From positions 20,620,162 to 20,684,161 of the forward strand of contig OU612067.1 in the NCBI GenBank assembly GCA_914767715.1: a DNA stretch of 64,000 nt, given 5' to 3'. The notes under the pieces were generated by a model. The model ran no database searches. It saw only the letters and a list, made by a program, of their open reading frames with translations, and was not told the origin of the DNA. The position numbers and the translations under genes are program-made. The stretch is from Membranipora membranacea. Lineage: Eukaryota; Bryozoa; Gymnolaemata; Cheilostomatida; Membraniporidae. Within the stretch, counting starts at the first letter, position 1. Each line of letters opens with the position of its first letter. This document shows positions 10,792 through 24,480 of the stretch, in pieces.

Positions 10792-13700
10792 ATGAGGCCA
10801 ATGAGGCCATCAACTGGTTCGAGTTTGAGAGAATTCCGATGGCTATTTAAATTTTTTACCCTGCGTTTGGCATGTTTTTTAATGACAAAAGTGGCCCTCG
10901 TTAAAAATGTCGCTGACGCCAAACTAAAAGGGGCAGCCCCAAACGGGTTTCAGTTCCAAAGTCAGCATGAAATTCCCCACGGTTTACAGTAGGTTAGGAG
11001 GAAATCTATTTTTTGGACTGGCCGTAAAAAAAGCAAAGGGTCCCCCCTTTGTTACTTTTTTAACTTTAAAGTCGCTCTCATTTCCGTTCTATTTATCGTA
11101 GGATCTTCATATTCTGGAATTTGAATGAGGCCAATGAGGCCATCAACTGGTCCGAGTTTGAAAGAATTCCGATGGCTATTTAAATTTTTTACCCTGCGTT
11201 TGGCATGTTTTTTAATGACAAAAGTGGCCCTCGTAAAAAATGTCGCTGACGCCAAACTAAAAGGGGCAGCCCCAAACGGGTTTCAGTTCCAAAGTCAGCA
11301 TGAAATTCCCCACGGTTTACAGTAGGTTAGGAGGAAATCTATTTTTTGAACTGGCCGTAAAAAAAGCAAAGGGTCCCCCCTTTGTTACTTTTTTTAATTT
11401 TAAAGTCGCTCTCATTTCCGTTCTATTTATCGTAGGATCTTCATATTCTGGAATTTGAATGAGGCCAATGAGGCCATCATCCGGTCCGAGTTTGAGAGAA
11501 TTCCGATGGATATTTAAATTTTTTACCCTGCGTTTGGCATGTTTTTTAATGACAAAAGTGGCCCTCGTTAAAAGTGTCGCTGACGCCAAACTAAAAGGGG
11601 CAGCCCCAAACGGGTTTCAGTTCCAAAGTCAGCATGAAATTCCCCACGGTTTACAGTAGATTAGGAGGAAATCTATTTTTTGAACTGGCCGTAAAAAAAG
11701 CAAAGGGTCCCCCCTTTGTTACTTTTTTTAATTTTAAAGTCGCTCTCATTTCCGTTCTATTTATCGTAGGATCTTCATATTCTGGAATTTGAATGAGGCC
11801 AATGAGGCCATCAACTGGTCCGAGTTTGAGAGAATTCCGATGGATATTTAAATTTTTTACCCTGCGTTTGGCATGTTTTTTAATGACAAAAGTGGCCCTC
11901 GTTAAAAGTGTCGCTGACGCCAAACTAAAAGGGGCAGCCCCAAACGGGTTTCAGTTCCAAAGTCAGCATGAAATTCCCCACGGTTTACAGTAGGTTAGGA
12001 GGAAATCTATTTTTTGGACTGGCCGTAAAAAAAGCAAAGGGTCCCCCCTTTGTTACTTTTTTAATTTTAAAGTCGCTCTCATTTCCGTTCTATTTATCGT
12101 AGGATCTTCATATTCTGGAATTTGAATGAGGCCAATGAGGCCATCAACTGGTCCGAGTTTGAAAGAATTCCGATGGCTATTTAAATTTTTTACCCTGCGT
12201 TTGGCATGTTTTTTAATGACAAAAGTGGCCCTCGTTAAAAATGTCGCTGACGCCAAACTAAAAGGGGCAGCCCCAAACGGGTTTCAGTTCCAAAGTCAGC
12301 ATGAAATTCCCCACGGTTTACAGTAGGTTAGGACGAAATCTATTTTTTGAACTGGCCGTAAAAAAAGCAAAGGGTCCCCCCTTTGTTACTTTTTTAATTT
12401 TAAAGTCGCTCTCATTTCCGTTCTATTTATCGTAGGGTCTTCATATTCTGGAATTTGAATGAGGCCAATGAGGCCATCAACTGGTCCGAGTTTGAAAGAA
12501 TTCCGATGGCTATTTAAATTTTTTACCCTGCGTTTGGCATGTTTTTTAATGACAAAAGTGGCCCTCGTTAAAAATGTCGCTGACGCCAAACTAAAAGGGG
12601 CAGCCCCAAACGGGTTTCAGTTCCAAAGTCAGCATGAAATTCCCCACGGTTTACAGTAGGTTAGGAGGAAATCTATTTTTTGAACTGGCCGTAAAAAAAG
12701 CAAAGGGTCCCCCCTTTGTTACTTTTTTTAATTTTAAAGTCGCTCTCATTTCCGTTCTATTTATCGTAGGATCTTCATATTCTGGAATTTGAATGAGGCC
12801 AATGAGGCCATCAACTGGTCCGAGTTTGAGAGAATTCCGATGGATATTTAAATTTTTTACCCTGCGTTTGGCATGTTTTTTAATGACAAAAGTGGCCCTC
12901 GTTAAAAGTGTCGCTGACGCCAAACTAAAAGGGGCAGCCCCAAACGGGTTTCAGTTCCAAAGTCAGCATGAAATTCCCCACGGTTTACAGTAGGTTAGGA
13001 GGAAATCTATTTTTTGAACTGGCCGTAAAAAAAGCAAAGGGTCCCCCCTTTGTTACTTTTTTTAATTTTAAAGTCGCTCTCATTTCCGTTATATTTATCG
13101 TAGGATCTTCATATTCTGGAATTTGAATGAGGCCAATGAGGCCATCAACTGGTCCGAGTTTGAAAGAATTCCGATGGCTATTTAAATTTTTTACCCTGCG
13201 TTTGGCATGTTTTTTAATGACAAAAGTGGCCCTCGTTAAAAATGTCGCTGACGCCAAACTAAAAGGGGCAGCCCCAAACGGGTTTCAGTTCCAAAGTCAG
13301 CATGAAATTCCCCACGGCTTACAGTAGGTCAGGAGGAAATCTATTTTTTGAACTGGCCGTAAAAAAGGCAAAGGGTCCCCCCTTTGTTACTTTTTTTAAT
13401 TTTAAAGTCGCTCTCATTTCCGTTCTATTTATCGTAGGATCTTCATATTCTGGAATTTGAATGAAGCCAATGAGGCCATCAACTGGTCCAAGTTTGAGAG
13501 AATTCCGATGGATATTTAAATTTTTTACCCTGCGTTTGGCATGTTTTTTAATGACAAAAGTGGCCCTCGTTAAAAGTGTCGCTGACGCCAAACTAAAAGG
13601 GGCAGCCCCAAACGGGTTTCAGTTCCAAAGTCAGCATGAAATTCCCCACGGATTACAGTAGGTTAGGAGGAAATCTATTTTTTGAACTGGCCGTAAAAAA

Positions 13701-15797
13701 AGCAAAGGGTCCCCCCTTTGTTACTTTTTTTAATTTTAAAGTCGCTCTCATTTCCGTTCTATTTATCGTAGGATCTTCATATTCTGGAATTTGAATGAGG
13801 CCAATGAGGCCATCAACTGGTCCGAGTTTGAAAGAATTCCGATGGCTATTTAAATTTTTTACCCTGCGTTTGGCATGTTTTTTAATGACAAAAGTGGCCC
13901 TCGTTAAAAATGTCGCTGACGCCAAACTAAAAGGGGCAGCCCCAAACGGGTTTCAGTTCCAAAGTCAGCATGAAATTCCCCACGGTTTACAGTAGGTTAG
14001 GAGGAAATCTATTTTTTGAACTGGCCGTAAAAAAAGCAAAGGGTCCCCCCTTTGTTACTTTTTTTAATTTTAAAGTCGCTCTCATTTCCGTTCTATTTAT
14101 CGTAGGATCTTCATATTCTGGAATTTGAATGAGGCCAATGAGGCCATCAACTGGTCCGAGTTTGAGAGATTTCCGATGGATATTTAAATTTTTTACCCTG
14201 CGTTTGGCATGTTTTTTAATGACAAAAGTGGCCCTCGTTAAAAGTGTCGCTGACGCCAAACTAAAAGGGGCAGCCCCAAACGGGTTTCAGTTCCAAAGTC
14301 AGCATGAAATTCCCCACGGTTTACAGTAGGTTAGGAGGAAATCTATTTTTTGAACTGGCCGTAAAAAAAGCAAAGGGTCCCCCCTTTGTTACTTTTTTTA
14401 ATTTTAAAGTCGCTCTCATTTCCGTTCTATTTGTCGTAGGATCTTCATATTCTGGAATTTGAATGAGGCCAATGAGGCCATCAACTGGTCCGAGTTTGAA
14501 AGAATTCCGATGGATATTTAAAGTTTTTACCCTGCGTTTGGCATGTTTTTTAATGACAAAAGTGGCCCTCGTTAAAAGTGTCGCTGACGCCAAACTAAAA
14601 GGGGCAGCCCCAAACGGGTTTCAGTTCCAAAGTCAGCATGAAATTCCCCACGGTTTACAGTAGGTTAGGAGGAAATCTATTTTTTGAACTGGCCGTAAAA
14701 AAAGCAAAGGGTCCCCCCTTTGTTACTTTTTTTAATTTTAAAGTCGCTCTCATTTCCGTTCTATTTATCGTAGGATCTTCATATTCTGGAATTTGAATGA
14801 GGCCAATGAGGCCATCAACTGGTCCGAGTTTGAAAGAATTCCGATGGCTATTTAAATTTTTTATCCTGCGTTTGGCATGTTTTTTAATGACAAAAGTGGC
14901 CCTCGTTAAAAATGTCGCTGACGCCAAACTAAAAGGGGCAGCCCCAAACGGGTTTCAGTTCCAAAGTCAGCATGAAATTCCCCACGGTTTACAGTAGGTT
15001 AGGAGGAAATCTATTTTTTGAACTGGCGGTAAAAAAAGCAAAGGGTCCCCCCTTTGTTACTTTTTTTAATTTTAAAGTCGCTCTCATTTCCGTTCTATTT
15101 ATCGTAGGATCTTCATATTCTGGAATTTGAATGAGGCCAATGAGGCCATCAACTGGTCCGAGTTTGAAAGAATTCCGATGGCTATTTAAATTTTTTACCC
15201 TGCGTTTGGCATGTTTTTTAATGACAAAAGTGGCCCTCGTTAAAAATGTCGCTGACGCCAAACTAAAAGGGGCAGCCCCAAACGGGTTTCAGTTCCAAAG
15301 TCAGCATGAAATTCCCCACGGTTTACAGTAGGTTAGGAGGAAATCTATTTTTTGAACTGGCCGTAAAAAAAGCAAAGGGTCCCCCCTTTGTTACTTTTTT
15401 TAATTTTAAAGTCGCTCTCATTTCCGTTCTATTTATCGTAGAATCTTCATATTCTGGAATTTGAATATGGCCAATGAGGCCATCAACTGGTCCGAGTTTG
15501 AAAGAATTCCGATGGCTATTTAAATTTTTTACCCTGCGTTTGGCATGTTTTTTAATGACAAAAGTGGCCCTCGTTAAAAATGTCGCTGACGCCAAACTAA
15601 AAGGGGCAGCCCCAAACGGGTTTCAGTTCCAAAGTCAGCATGAAATTCCCCACGGTTTACAGTAGGTTAGGAGGAAATCTATTTTTTGAACTGGCGGTAA
15701 AAAAGCAAAGGGTCCCCCCTTTGTTACTTTTTTTAATTTTAAAGTCGCTCTCATTTCCGTTCTATTTATCGTAGGATCTTCATATTGTGGAATTTGA
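10792..15797. repeat. Irregular A/B domain with recombinant monomers
   Basis: Monomers 33-47. The copy at 10792 is B at diagnostic site 1 but A at sites 2 and 3. The copy at 14463 is A at site 1 and B at sites 2 and 3. T6 runs occur near 11055, 12057 and 12390. The 14463 copy shares aaagtttttaccc with copies at 3114, 6119 and 16800. Three A monomers in a row (14797-15797) close the stretch. No gene. Confidence 0.8.
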
Positions 15798-17468
15798 ATG
15801 AGGCCAATGAGGCCATCAACTGGTCCGAGTTTGAGAGAATTCCGATGGATATTTAAATTTTTTACCCTGCGTTTGGCATGTTTTTTAATGACAAAAGTGG
15901 CCCTCGTTAAAAGTGTCGCTGACGCCAAACTAAAAGGGGCAGCCCCAAACGGGTTTCAGTTCCAAAGTCAGCATGAAATTCCCCACGGTTTACAGTAGGT
16001 TAGGAGGAAATCTATTTTTTGAACTGGCCGTAAAAAAAGCAAAGGGTCCCCCCTTTGTTACTTTTTTTAATTTTAAAGTCGCTCTCATTTCCGTTCTATT
16101 TATCGTAGGATCTTCATATTCTGGAATTTGAATGAGGCCAATGAGGCCATCAACTGGTCCGAGTTTGAGAGAATTCCGATGGATATTTAAATTTTTTACC
16201 CTGCGTTTGGCATGTTTTTTAATGACAAAAGTGGCCCTCGTTAAAAGTGTCGCTGACGCCAAACTAAAAGGGGCAGCCCCAAACGGGTTTCAGTTCCAAA
16301 GTCAGCATGAAATTCCCCACGGTTTACAGTAGGTTAGGAGGAAATCTATTTTTTGAACTGGCCGTAAAAAAAGCAAAGGGTCCCCCCTTTGTTACTTTTT
16401 TTAATTTTAAAGTCGCTCTCATTTCCGTTCTATTTATCGTAGGATCTTCATATTCTGGAATTTGAATGAGGCCAATGAGGCCATCAACTGGTCCGAGTTT
16501 GAGAGAATTCCGATGGATATTTAAATTTTTTACCCTGCGTTTGGCATGTTTTTTAATGACAAAAGTGGCCCTCGTTAAAAGTGTCGCTGACGCCAAACTA
16601 AAAGGGGCAGCCCCAAACGGGTTTCAGTTCCAAAGTCAGCATGAAATTCCCCACGGTTTACAGTAGGTTAGGAGGAAATCTATTTTTTGAACTGGCCGTA
16701 AAAAAAGCAAAGGGTCCCCCCTTTGTTACTTTTTTTAATTTTAAAGTCGCTCTCATTTCCGTTCTATTTATCGTAGGATCTTCATATTCTGGAATTTGAA
16801 TGAGGCCAATGAGGCCATCAACTGGTCCGAGTTTGAGAGAATTCCGATGGATATTTAAAGTTTTTACCCTGCGTTTGGCATGTTTTTTAATGACAAAAGT
16901 GGCCCTCGTTAAAAGTGTCGCTGACGCCAAACTAAAAGGGGCAGCCCCAAACGGGTTTCAGTTCCAAAGTCAGCATGAAATTCCCCACGGTTTACAGTAG
17001 GTTAGGAGGAAATCTATTTTTTTGAACTGGCCGTCAAAAAAGCAAAGGGTCCCCCCTTTGTTACTTTTTTTAATTTTAAAGTCGCTCTCATTTCCGTTCT
17101 ATTTATCGTAGGATCTTCATATTCTGGAATTTGAATGAGGCCAATGAGGCCATCAACTGGTCCGAGTTTGAGAGAATTCCGATGGATATTTAAATTTTTT
17201 ACCCTGCGTTTGGCATGTTTTTTAATGACAAAAGTGGCCCTCGTTAAAAGTGTCGCTGACGCCAAACTAAAAGGGGCAGCCCCAAACGGGTTTCAGTTCC
17301 AAAGTCAGCATTCAATTCCCCACGGTTTACAGTAGGTTAGGAGGAAATCTATTTTTTGAACTGGCCGTAAAAAAAGCAAAGGGTCCCCCCTTTGTTACTT
17401 TTTTTAATTTTAAAGTCGCTCTCATTTCCGTTCTATTTATCGTAGGATCTTCATATTCTGGAATTTGA
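15798..17468. repeat. Homogeneous run of five type B monomers
   Basis: Monomers starting at 15798, 16132, 16466, 16800 and 17135 are all type B and very similar. The fourth carries aaagtttttaccc and the fifth ends in cagcattcaatt. Runs of one type point to single-monomer amplification replacing the older A-B dimer locally. Confidence 0.85.
16132..16465 (+). repeat. Representative type B monomer (334 bp)
   Basis: This is a typical B copy. It differs from type A at three linked sites: tttgagagaattcc instead of tttgaaagaattcc, gatggatattt instead of gatggctattt, and gttaaaagtgtcgct instead of gttaaaaatgtcgct. Everything else is shared with A. It lies in a run of five B monomers. Because the three sites travel together in roughly 178 of 192 copies, A and B are real subfamilies and not scattered point mutations. 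Confidence 0.93.
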
Positions 17469-20400
17469 ATGAGGCCAATGAGGCCATCAACTGGTCCGAG
17501 TTTGAAAGAATTCCGATGGCTATTTAAATTTTTTACCCTGCGTTTGGCATGTTTTTTAATGACAAAAGTGGCCCTCGTTAAAAATGTCGCTGACGCCAAA
17601 CTAAAAGGGGCAGCCCCAAACGGGTTTCAGTTCCAAAGTCAGCATGAAATTCCCCACGGTTTACAGTAGGTTAGGAGGAAATCTATTTTTTGAACTGGCC
17701 GTAAAAAAAGCAAAGGGTCCCCCCTTTGTTACTTTTTTAATTTTAAAGTCGCCCTCATTTCCGTTCTATTTATCGTAGGATCTTCATATTCTGGAATTTG
17801 AATGAGGCCAATGAGGCCATCAACTGGTCTGAGTTTGAAAGAATTCCGATGGCTATTTAAATTCTTTACCCTGCGTTTGGCATGTTTTTTAATGACAAAA
17901 GTGGCCTTCGTTAAAAATGTCGCTGACGCCAAACTAAAAGGGGCAGCCCCAAACGGGTTTCAGTTCCAAAGTCAGCATGAAATTCCCCACGGTTTACAGT
18001 AGGTTAGGAGGAAATCTATTTTTTGAACTGGCCGTAAAAAAAGCAAAGGGTCCCCCCTTTGTTACTTTTGTTAATTTTAAAGTCGCTCTCATTTCCGTTC
18101 TATTTATCGTAGGATCTTCATATTCTGGAATTTGAATGAGGCCAATGAGGCCATCAACTGGTCCGAGTTTGAGAGAATTCCGATGGATATTTAAATTTTT
18201 TACCCTGCGTTTGACATGTTTTTTAATGACAAAAGTGGCCCTCGTTAAAAGTGTCGCTGACGCCAAACTAAAAGGGGCAGCCCCAAACGGGTTTCAGTTC
18301 CAAAGTCAGCATGAAATTCCCCACGGTTTACAGTAGGTTAGGAGGAAATCTATTTTTTGAACTGGCCGTAATAAAAGCAAAGGGTCCCCCCTTTGTTACT
18401 TTTTTTAATTTTAAAGTCGCTCTCATTTCCGTTCTATTTATCGTAGGATCTTCATATTCTGGAATTTGAATGAGGCCAATGAGGCCATCAACTGGTCCGA
18501 GTTTGAAAGAATTCCGATGGCTATTTAAATTTTTTACCCTGCGTTTGGCATGTTTTTTAATGACAAAAGTGGCCCTCGTTAAAAATGTCGCTGACGCCAA
18601 ACTAAAAGGGGCAGCCCCAAACGGGTTTCAGTTCCAAAGTCAGCATGAAATTCCCCACGGTTTACAGTAGGTTAGGAGGAAATCTATTTTTTGAACTGGC
18701 CGTAAAAAAAGCAAAGGGTCCCCCCTTTGTTACTTTTTTTAATTTTAAAGTCGCTCTCATTTCCGTTCTATTTATCGTAGGATCTTCATATTCTGGAATT
18801 TGAATGAGGCCAATGAGGCCATCAACTGGTCCGAGTTTGAAAGAATTCCGATGGCTATTTAAATTTTTTACCCTGCGTTTGGCATGTTTTTTAATGACAA
18901 AAGTGGCCCTCGTTAAAAATGCCGCTGACGCCAAACTAAAAGGGGCAGCCCCAAACGGGTTTCAGTTCCAAAGTCAGCATGAAATTCCCCACGGTTTACA
19001 GTAGGTTAGGAGGAAATCTATTTTTTGGACTGGCCGTACAAAAAGCAAAGGGTCCCCCCTTTGTTACTTTTTTTAATTTTAAAGTCGCTCTCATTTCCGT
19101 TCTATTTATTGTAGGATCTTCATATTCTGGAATTTGAATGAGGCCAATGAGGCCATCAACTGGTCCGAGTTTGAAAGAATTCCGATGGCTATATAAATTT
19201 TTTACCCTGCGTTTGGCATGTTTTTTAATGACAAAAGTGGCCCTCGTTAAAAATGTCGCTGACGCCAAACTAAAAGGGGCAGCCCCAAACGGGTTTCAGT
19301 TCCAAAGTCAGCATGAAATTCCCCACGGTTTACAGTAGGTTAGGAGGAAATCTATTTTTTGAACTGGCCGTAAAAAAAGCAAAGGGTCCCCCCTTTGTTA
19401 CTTTTTTTAATTTTAAAGTCGCTCTCATTTCCGTTCTATTTATCGTAGAATCTTCATATTCTGGAATTTGAATGAGGCCAGTGAGGCCATCAACTGGTCC
19501 GAGTTTGAAAGAATTCCGATGGCTATTTAAACTTTTTACCCTGCGTTTGGCATGTTTTTTAATGACAAAAGTGGCCCTCGTTAAAAATGTCGCTGACGCC
19601 AAACTAAAAGGGGCAGCCCCAAACGGGTTTCAGTTCCAAAGTCAGCATGAAATTCCCCACGGTTTACAGTAGGTTAGGAGGAAATCTATTTTTTGAACTG
19701 GCGGTAAAAAAAGCAAAGGGTGCCCCCTTTGTTACTTTTTTTAATTTTAAAGTCGCTCTCATTTCCGTTCTATTTATCGTAGGATCTTCATATTCTGGAA
19801 TTTGAATGAAGCCAATGAGGCCATCAACTGGTCCAAGTTTGAGAGAATTCCGATGGATATTTAAATTTTTTACCCTGCGTTTGGCATGTTTTTTAATGAC
19901 AAAAGTGGCCCTCGTTAAAAGTGTCGCTGACGCCAAACTAAAAGGGGCAGCCCCAAACGGGTTTCAGTTCCAAAGTCAGCATGAAATTCCCCACGGTTTA
20001 CAGTAGGTTAGGAGGAAATCTATTTTTTGAACTGGCCGTAAAAAAAGCAAAGGGTCCCCCCTTTGTTACTTTTTTTAATTTTAAAGTCGCTCTCATTTCC
20101 GTTCTATTTATCGTAGGATCTTCATATTCTGGAATTTGAATGAGGCCAATGAGGCCATCAACTGGTCCGAGTTTGAAAGAATTCCGATGGCTATTTAAAT
20201 TTTTTACCCTGCGTTTGGCATGTTTTTTAATGACAAAAGTGGCCCTCGTTAAAAATGTCGCTGACGCCAAACTAAAAGGGGCAGCCCCAAACGGGTTTCA
20301 GTTCCAAAGTCAGCATGAAATTCCCCACGGTTTACAGTAGGTTAGGAGGAAATCTATTTTTTGAACTGGCCGTAAAAAAAGCAAAGGGTCCCCCCTTTGT

Positions 20401-22141
20401 TACTTTTTTTAATTTTAAAGTCGCTCTCATTTCCGTTCTATTTATCGTAGGATCTTCATATTCTGGAATTTGAATGAGGCCAATGAGGCCATCAACTGGT
20501 CCGAGTTTGAGAGAATTCCGATGGATATTTAAATATTTTACCCTGCGTTTGGCATGTTTTTTAATGACAAAAGTGGCCCTCGTTAAAAGTGTCGCTGACG
20601 CCAAACTAAAAGGGGCAGCCCCAAACGGGTTTCAGTTCCAAAGTCAGCATGGAATTCCCCACGGTTTAAAGTAGGTTAGGAGGAAATCTATTTTTTGGAC
20701 TGGCCGTAAAAGAAGCAAAGGGTCCCCCCTTTGTTACTTTTTTTAATTTTAAAGTCGCTCTCATTTCCGTTCTATTTATCGTAGGATCTTCATATTCTGG
20801 AATTTGAATGAGGCCAATGAGGCCATCAACTGGTCCGAGTTTGAAAGAATTCCGATGGCTATTTAAATTTTTTACCCTGCGTTTGGCATGTTTTTTAATG
20901 ACAAAAGTGGCCCTCGTTAAAAATGTCGCTGACGCCAAACGAAAAGGGGCAACCCCAAACGGGTTTCAGTTCCAAAGTCAGCATGAAATTCCCCACGGTT
21001 TACAGTAGGTTAGGAGGAAATCTATTTTTTGAACTGGCCGTAAAAAAAGCAAAGGGTCCCCCCTTTGTTACTTTTTTTAATTTTAAAGTCGCTCTCATTT
21101 CCGTTCTATTTATCGTAGGATCTTCATATTCTGGAATTTGAATGAGGCCAATGAGGCCATCAACTGGTCCGAGTTTGAGAGAATTCCGATGGATATTTAA
21201 ATTTTTTACCCTGCGTTTGGCATGTTTTTTAATGACAAAAGTGGCCCTCGTTAAAAGTGTCGCTGACGCCAAACTAAAAGGGGCAGCCCCAAACGGGTTT
21301 CAGTTCCAAAGTCAGCATGAAATTCCCCACAGTTTACAGTAGGTGCGAGGAAATCTATTTTTTGGACTGGCCGTAAAAAAAGCAAAGGGTCCCCCCTTTG
21401 TTACTTTTTTTAATTTTAAAGTCGCTCTCATTTCCGTTCTATTTATCGTAGGATCTTCATATTCTGGAATTTGAATGAGGCCAATGAGGCCATCAACTGG
21501 TCCGAGTTTGAAAGAATTCCGATGGCTATTTAAATTTTTTACCCTGCGTTTGGCATGTTTTTTAATGACAAAAGTGGCCCTCGTTAAAAATGTCGCTGAC
21601 GCCAAACTAAAAGGGGCAGCCCCAAACGGGTTTCAGTTCCAAAGTCAGCATGAAATTCCCCACGGTTTACAGTAGGTTAGGAGGAAATCTATTTTTTGAA
21701 CTGGCCGTAAAAAAAGCAAAGGGTCCCCCCTTTGTTACTTTTTTTAATTTTAAAGTCGCTCTCATTTCCGTTCTATTTATCGTAGGATCTTCATATTCTG
21801 GAATTTGAATGAGGCCAATGAGGCCATCAACTGGTCCGAGTTTGAGAGAATTCCGATGGATATTTAAATTTTTTACCCTGCGTTTGGCATGTTTTTTAAT
21901 GACAAAAGTGGCCCTCGTTAAAAGTGTCGCTGACGCCAAACTAAAAGGGGCAGCCCCAAACGGGTTTCAGTTCCAAAGTCAGCATGAAATTCCCCACGGT
22001 TTACAGTAGGTGCGAGGAAATCTATTTTTTGGACTGGCCGTAAAAAAAGCAAAGGGTCCCCCCTTTGTTACTTTTTTTAATTTTAAAGTCGCTCTCATTT
22101 CCGTTCTATTTATCGTAGGATCTTCATATTCTGGAATTTGA
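17469..22141. repeat. Irregular A/B domain; A run and A-B dimers
   Basis: Monomers 53-66 include four consecutive A copies (18470-19805) followed by A-B dimers. A marker replacing ggttaggagg with ggtgcgagg (one base shorter) appears near 21343 and again 667 bp later near 22010, tagging a duplicated dimer. One copy near 20650 gains a second gaattc through cagcatggaattcc. No gene. Confidence 0.8.
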
Positions 22142-24480
22142 ATGAGGCCAATGAGGCCATCAACTGGTCCGAGTTTGAAAGAATTCCGATGGGTATTTAA
22201 ATTTTTTACCCTGCGTTTGGCATGTTTTTTAATGACAAAAGTGGCCCTCGTTAAAAGTGTCGCTGACGCCAAACTAAAAGGGGCAGCCCCAAACGGGTTT
22301 CAGTTCCAAAGTCAGCATGAAATTCCCCACGGTTTACAGTAGGTTAGGAGGAAATCTATTTTTTGAACTGGCCGTAAAAGAAGCAAAGGGTCCCCCCTTT
22401 GTTACTTTTTTTAATTTTAAAGTCGCTCTCATTTCCGTTCTATTTATAGTAGGATCTTCATATTCTGGAATTTGAATGAGGCCAATGAGGCCATCAACTG
22501 GTCCGAGTTTGAGAGAATTCCGATGGATATTTAAATTTTTTACCCTGCGTTTGGCATGTTTTTTAATGACAAAAGTGGCCCTCGTTAAAAGTGTCGCTGA
22601 GGCCAAACTAAAAGGGGCAGCCCCAAACGGGTTTCAGTTCCAAAGTCAGCATGAAATTCCCCACGGTTTTCAGTAGGTTAGGAGAAAATCTATTTTTTGG
22701 ACTGGCCGTAAAAAAAGCAAAGGGTCCCCCCTTTGTTACTTTTTTTAATTTTAAAGTCGCTCTCATTTCCGTTCTATTTATCGTAGGATCTTCATATTCT
22801 GGAATTTGAATGAGGCCAATGAAGCCATCAACTGGTCCGAGTTTGAAAGAATTCCGATGGATATTTAAATTTTTTACCCTGCGTTTGGCATGTTTTTTAA
22901 TGACAAAAGTGGCCCTCGTTAAAAATGTCGCTGACGCCAAACTAAAAGGGGCAGCCCCAAACGGGTTTCAGTTCCAAAGTCAGCATGAAATTCCCCACGG
23001 TTTACAGTAGGTTAGGAGGAAATCTATTTTTTGAACTGGCGGTAAAAGAAGCAAAGGGTCCCCCCTTTGTTACTTTTTTTAATTTTAAAGTCGCTCTCAT
23101 TTCCGTTCTATTTATCGTAGGATCTTCATATTCTGGAATTTGAATGAGGCCAATGAGGCCATCAACTGGTCCGAGTTTGAGAGAATTCCGATGGATATTT
23201 AAATTTTTTACCCTGCGTTTGGCATGTTTTTTAATGACAAAAGTGGCCCTCGTTAAAAGTGTCGCTGACGCCAAACTAAAAGGGGCAGCCCCAAACGGGT
23301 TTCAGTTCCAAAGTCAGCATGAAATTCCCCACGGTTTACAGTAGGTTAGGAGGAAATCTATTTTTTGAACTGGCCGTAAAAAATGCAAAGGGTCCCCCCT
23401 TTGTTACTTTTTTTAATTTTAAAGTCGCTCTCATTTCCGTTCTATTTATCGTAGGATCTTCATATTCTGGAATTTGAATGAGGCCAATGAGGCCATCAAC
23501 TGGTCCGAGTTTGAAAGAATTCCGATGGCTATTTAAATTTTTTACCCTGCGTTTGGCATGTTTTTTAATGACAAAAGTGGCCCTCGTTAAAAATGTCGCT
23601 GACGCCAAACTAAAAGGGGCAGCCCCAAACGGGTTTCAGTTCCAAAGTCAGCATGAAATTCCCCACGGTTTACAGTAGGTTAGGAGGAAATCTATTTTTT
23701 GAACTGGCCGTAAAAAAAGCAAAGGGTCCCCCCTTTGTTACTTTTTTTAATTTTAAAGTCGCTCTCATTTCCGTTCTATTTATCGTAGGATCTTCATATT
23801 CTGGAATTTGAATGAGGCCAATGAGGCCATCAACTGGTCCGAGTTTGAAAGAATTCCGATGGCTATTTAAATTTTTTACCCTGCGTTTGGCATGTTTTTT
23901 AATGACAAAAGTGGCCCTCGTTAAAAATGTCGCTGACGCCAAACTAAAAGGGGCAGCCCCAAACGGGTTTCAGCTCCAAAGTCAGCATGAAATTCCCCAC
24001 GGTTTACAGTAGGTTAGGAGGAAATCTATTTTTTGAACTGGCCGTAAAAAAAGCAAAGGGTCCCCCTTTGTTCCTTTTTTTAATTTTAAAGTCGCTCTCA
24101 TTTCCGTTCTATTTATCGTAGGATCTTCATATTCTGGAATTTGAATGAGGCCAATGAGGCCATCAACTGGTCCGAGTTTGAGAGAATTCCGATGGATATT
24201 TAAATTTTTTACCCTGCGTTTGGCATGTTTTTTAATGACAAAAGTGGCCCTCGTTAAAAGTGTCGCTGACGCCAAACTAAAAGGGGCAGCCCCAAACGGG
24301 TTTCAGTTCCAAAGTCAGCATGAAATTCCCCACGGTTTACAGTAGGTTAGGAGGAAATCTATTTTTTGAACTGGCCGTAAAAAAAGCAAAGGGACCCCCC
24401 TTTGTTACTTTTTTTAATTTTAAAGTCGCTCTCATTTCCGTTCTATTTATCGTAGGATCTTCATATTTTGGAATTTGAAT
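22142..24480. repeat. Segmental duplication, copy 1 (partner 28812-30814)
   Basis: Monomers 67-73 plus the left part of 74 share a series of rare markers with 28812-30814, in the same order: gatgggtattt; gctgaggcc with ggttttcag; ggagaaaatc with aatgaagcc; ggcggtaaaagaagc; cagctccaaag; gtccccctttgttcc; and gggacccccc with atattttgg. Early markers are 6670 bp apart and later ones 6336 bp apart, so this copy has one more monomer (71 or 72) than its partner. Confidence 0.85.
23478..23811 (+). repeat. Representative type A monomer (334 bp)
   Basis: This is a typical A copy. Its diagnostic segments are tttgaaagaattcc, gatggctattt and gttaaaaatgtcgct. Other constant landmarks are one EcoRI site (gaattc), one SwaI-type palindrome (atttaaat), two tttaaa sites, A7 and T7 runs, a C6 run inside a small dyad, and the palindrome ggggcagcccc. 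The length of 334 equals 2 x 167, about the DNA of two chromatosomes, which is common for satellites. I infer no coding function. Confidence 0.93.

Noticed and set aside
20923-21141. 72-codon plus-strand frame seen where aactaaaag changes to aacgaaaag, aaccaaaat or aacaaaaag (also 27256, 36608, 61628, 62630, 63298)
   Set aside because: It exists only because a single substitution removes a stop codon. Sporadic, with no coding features.
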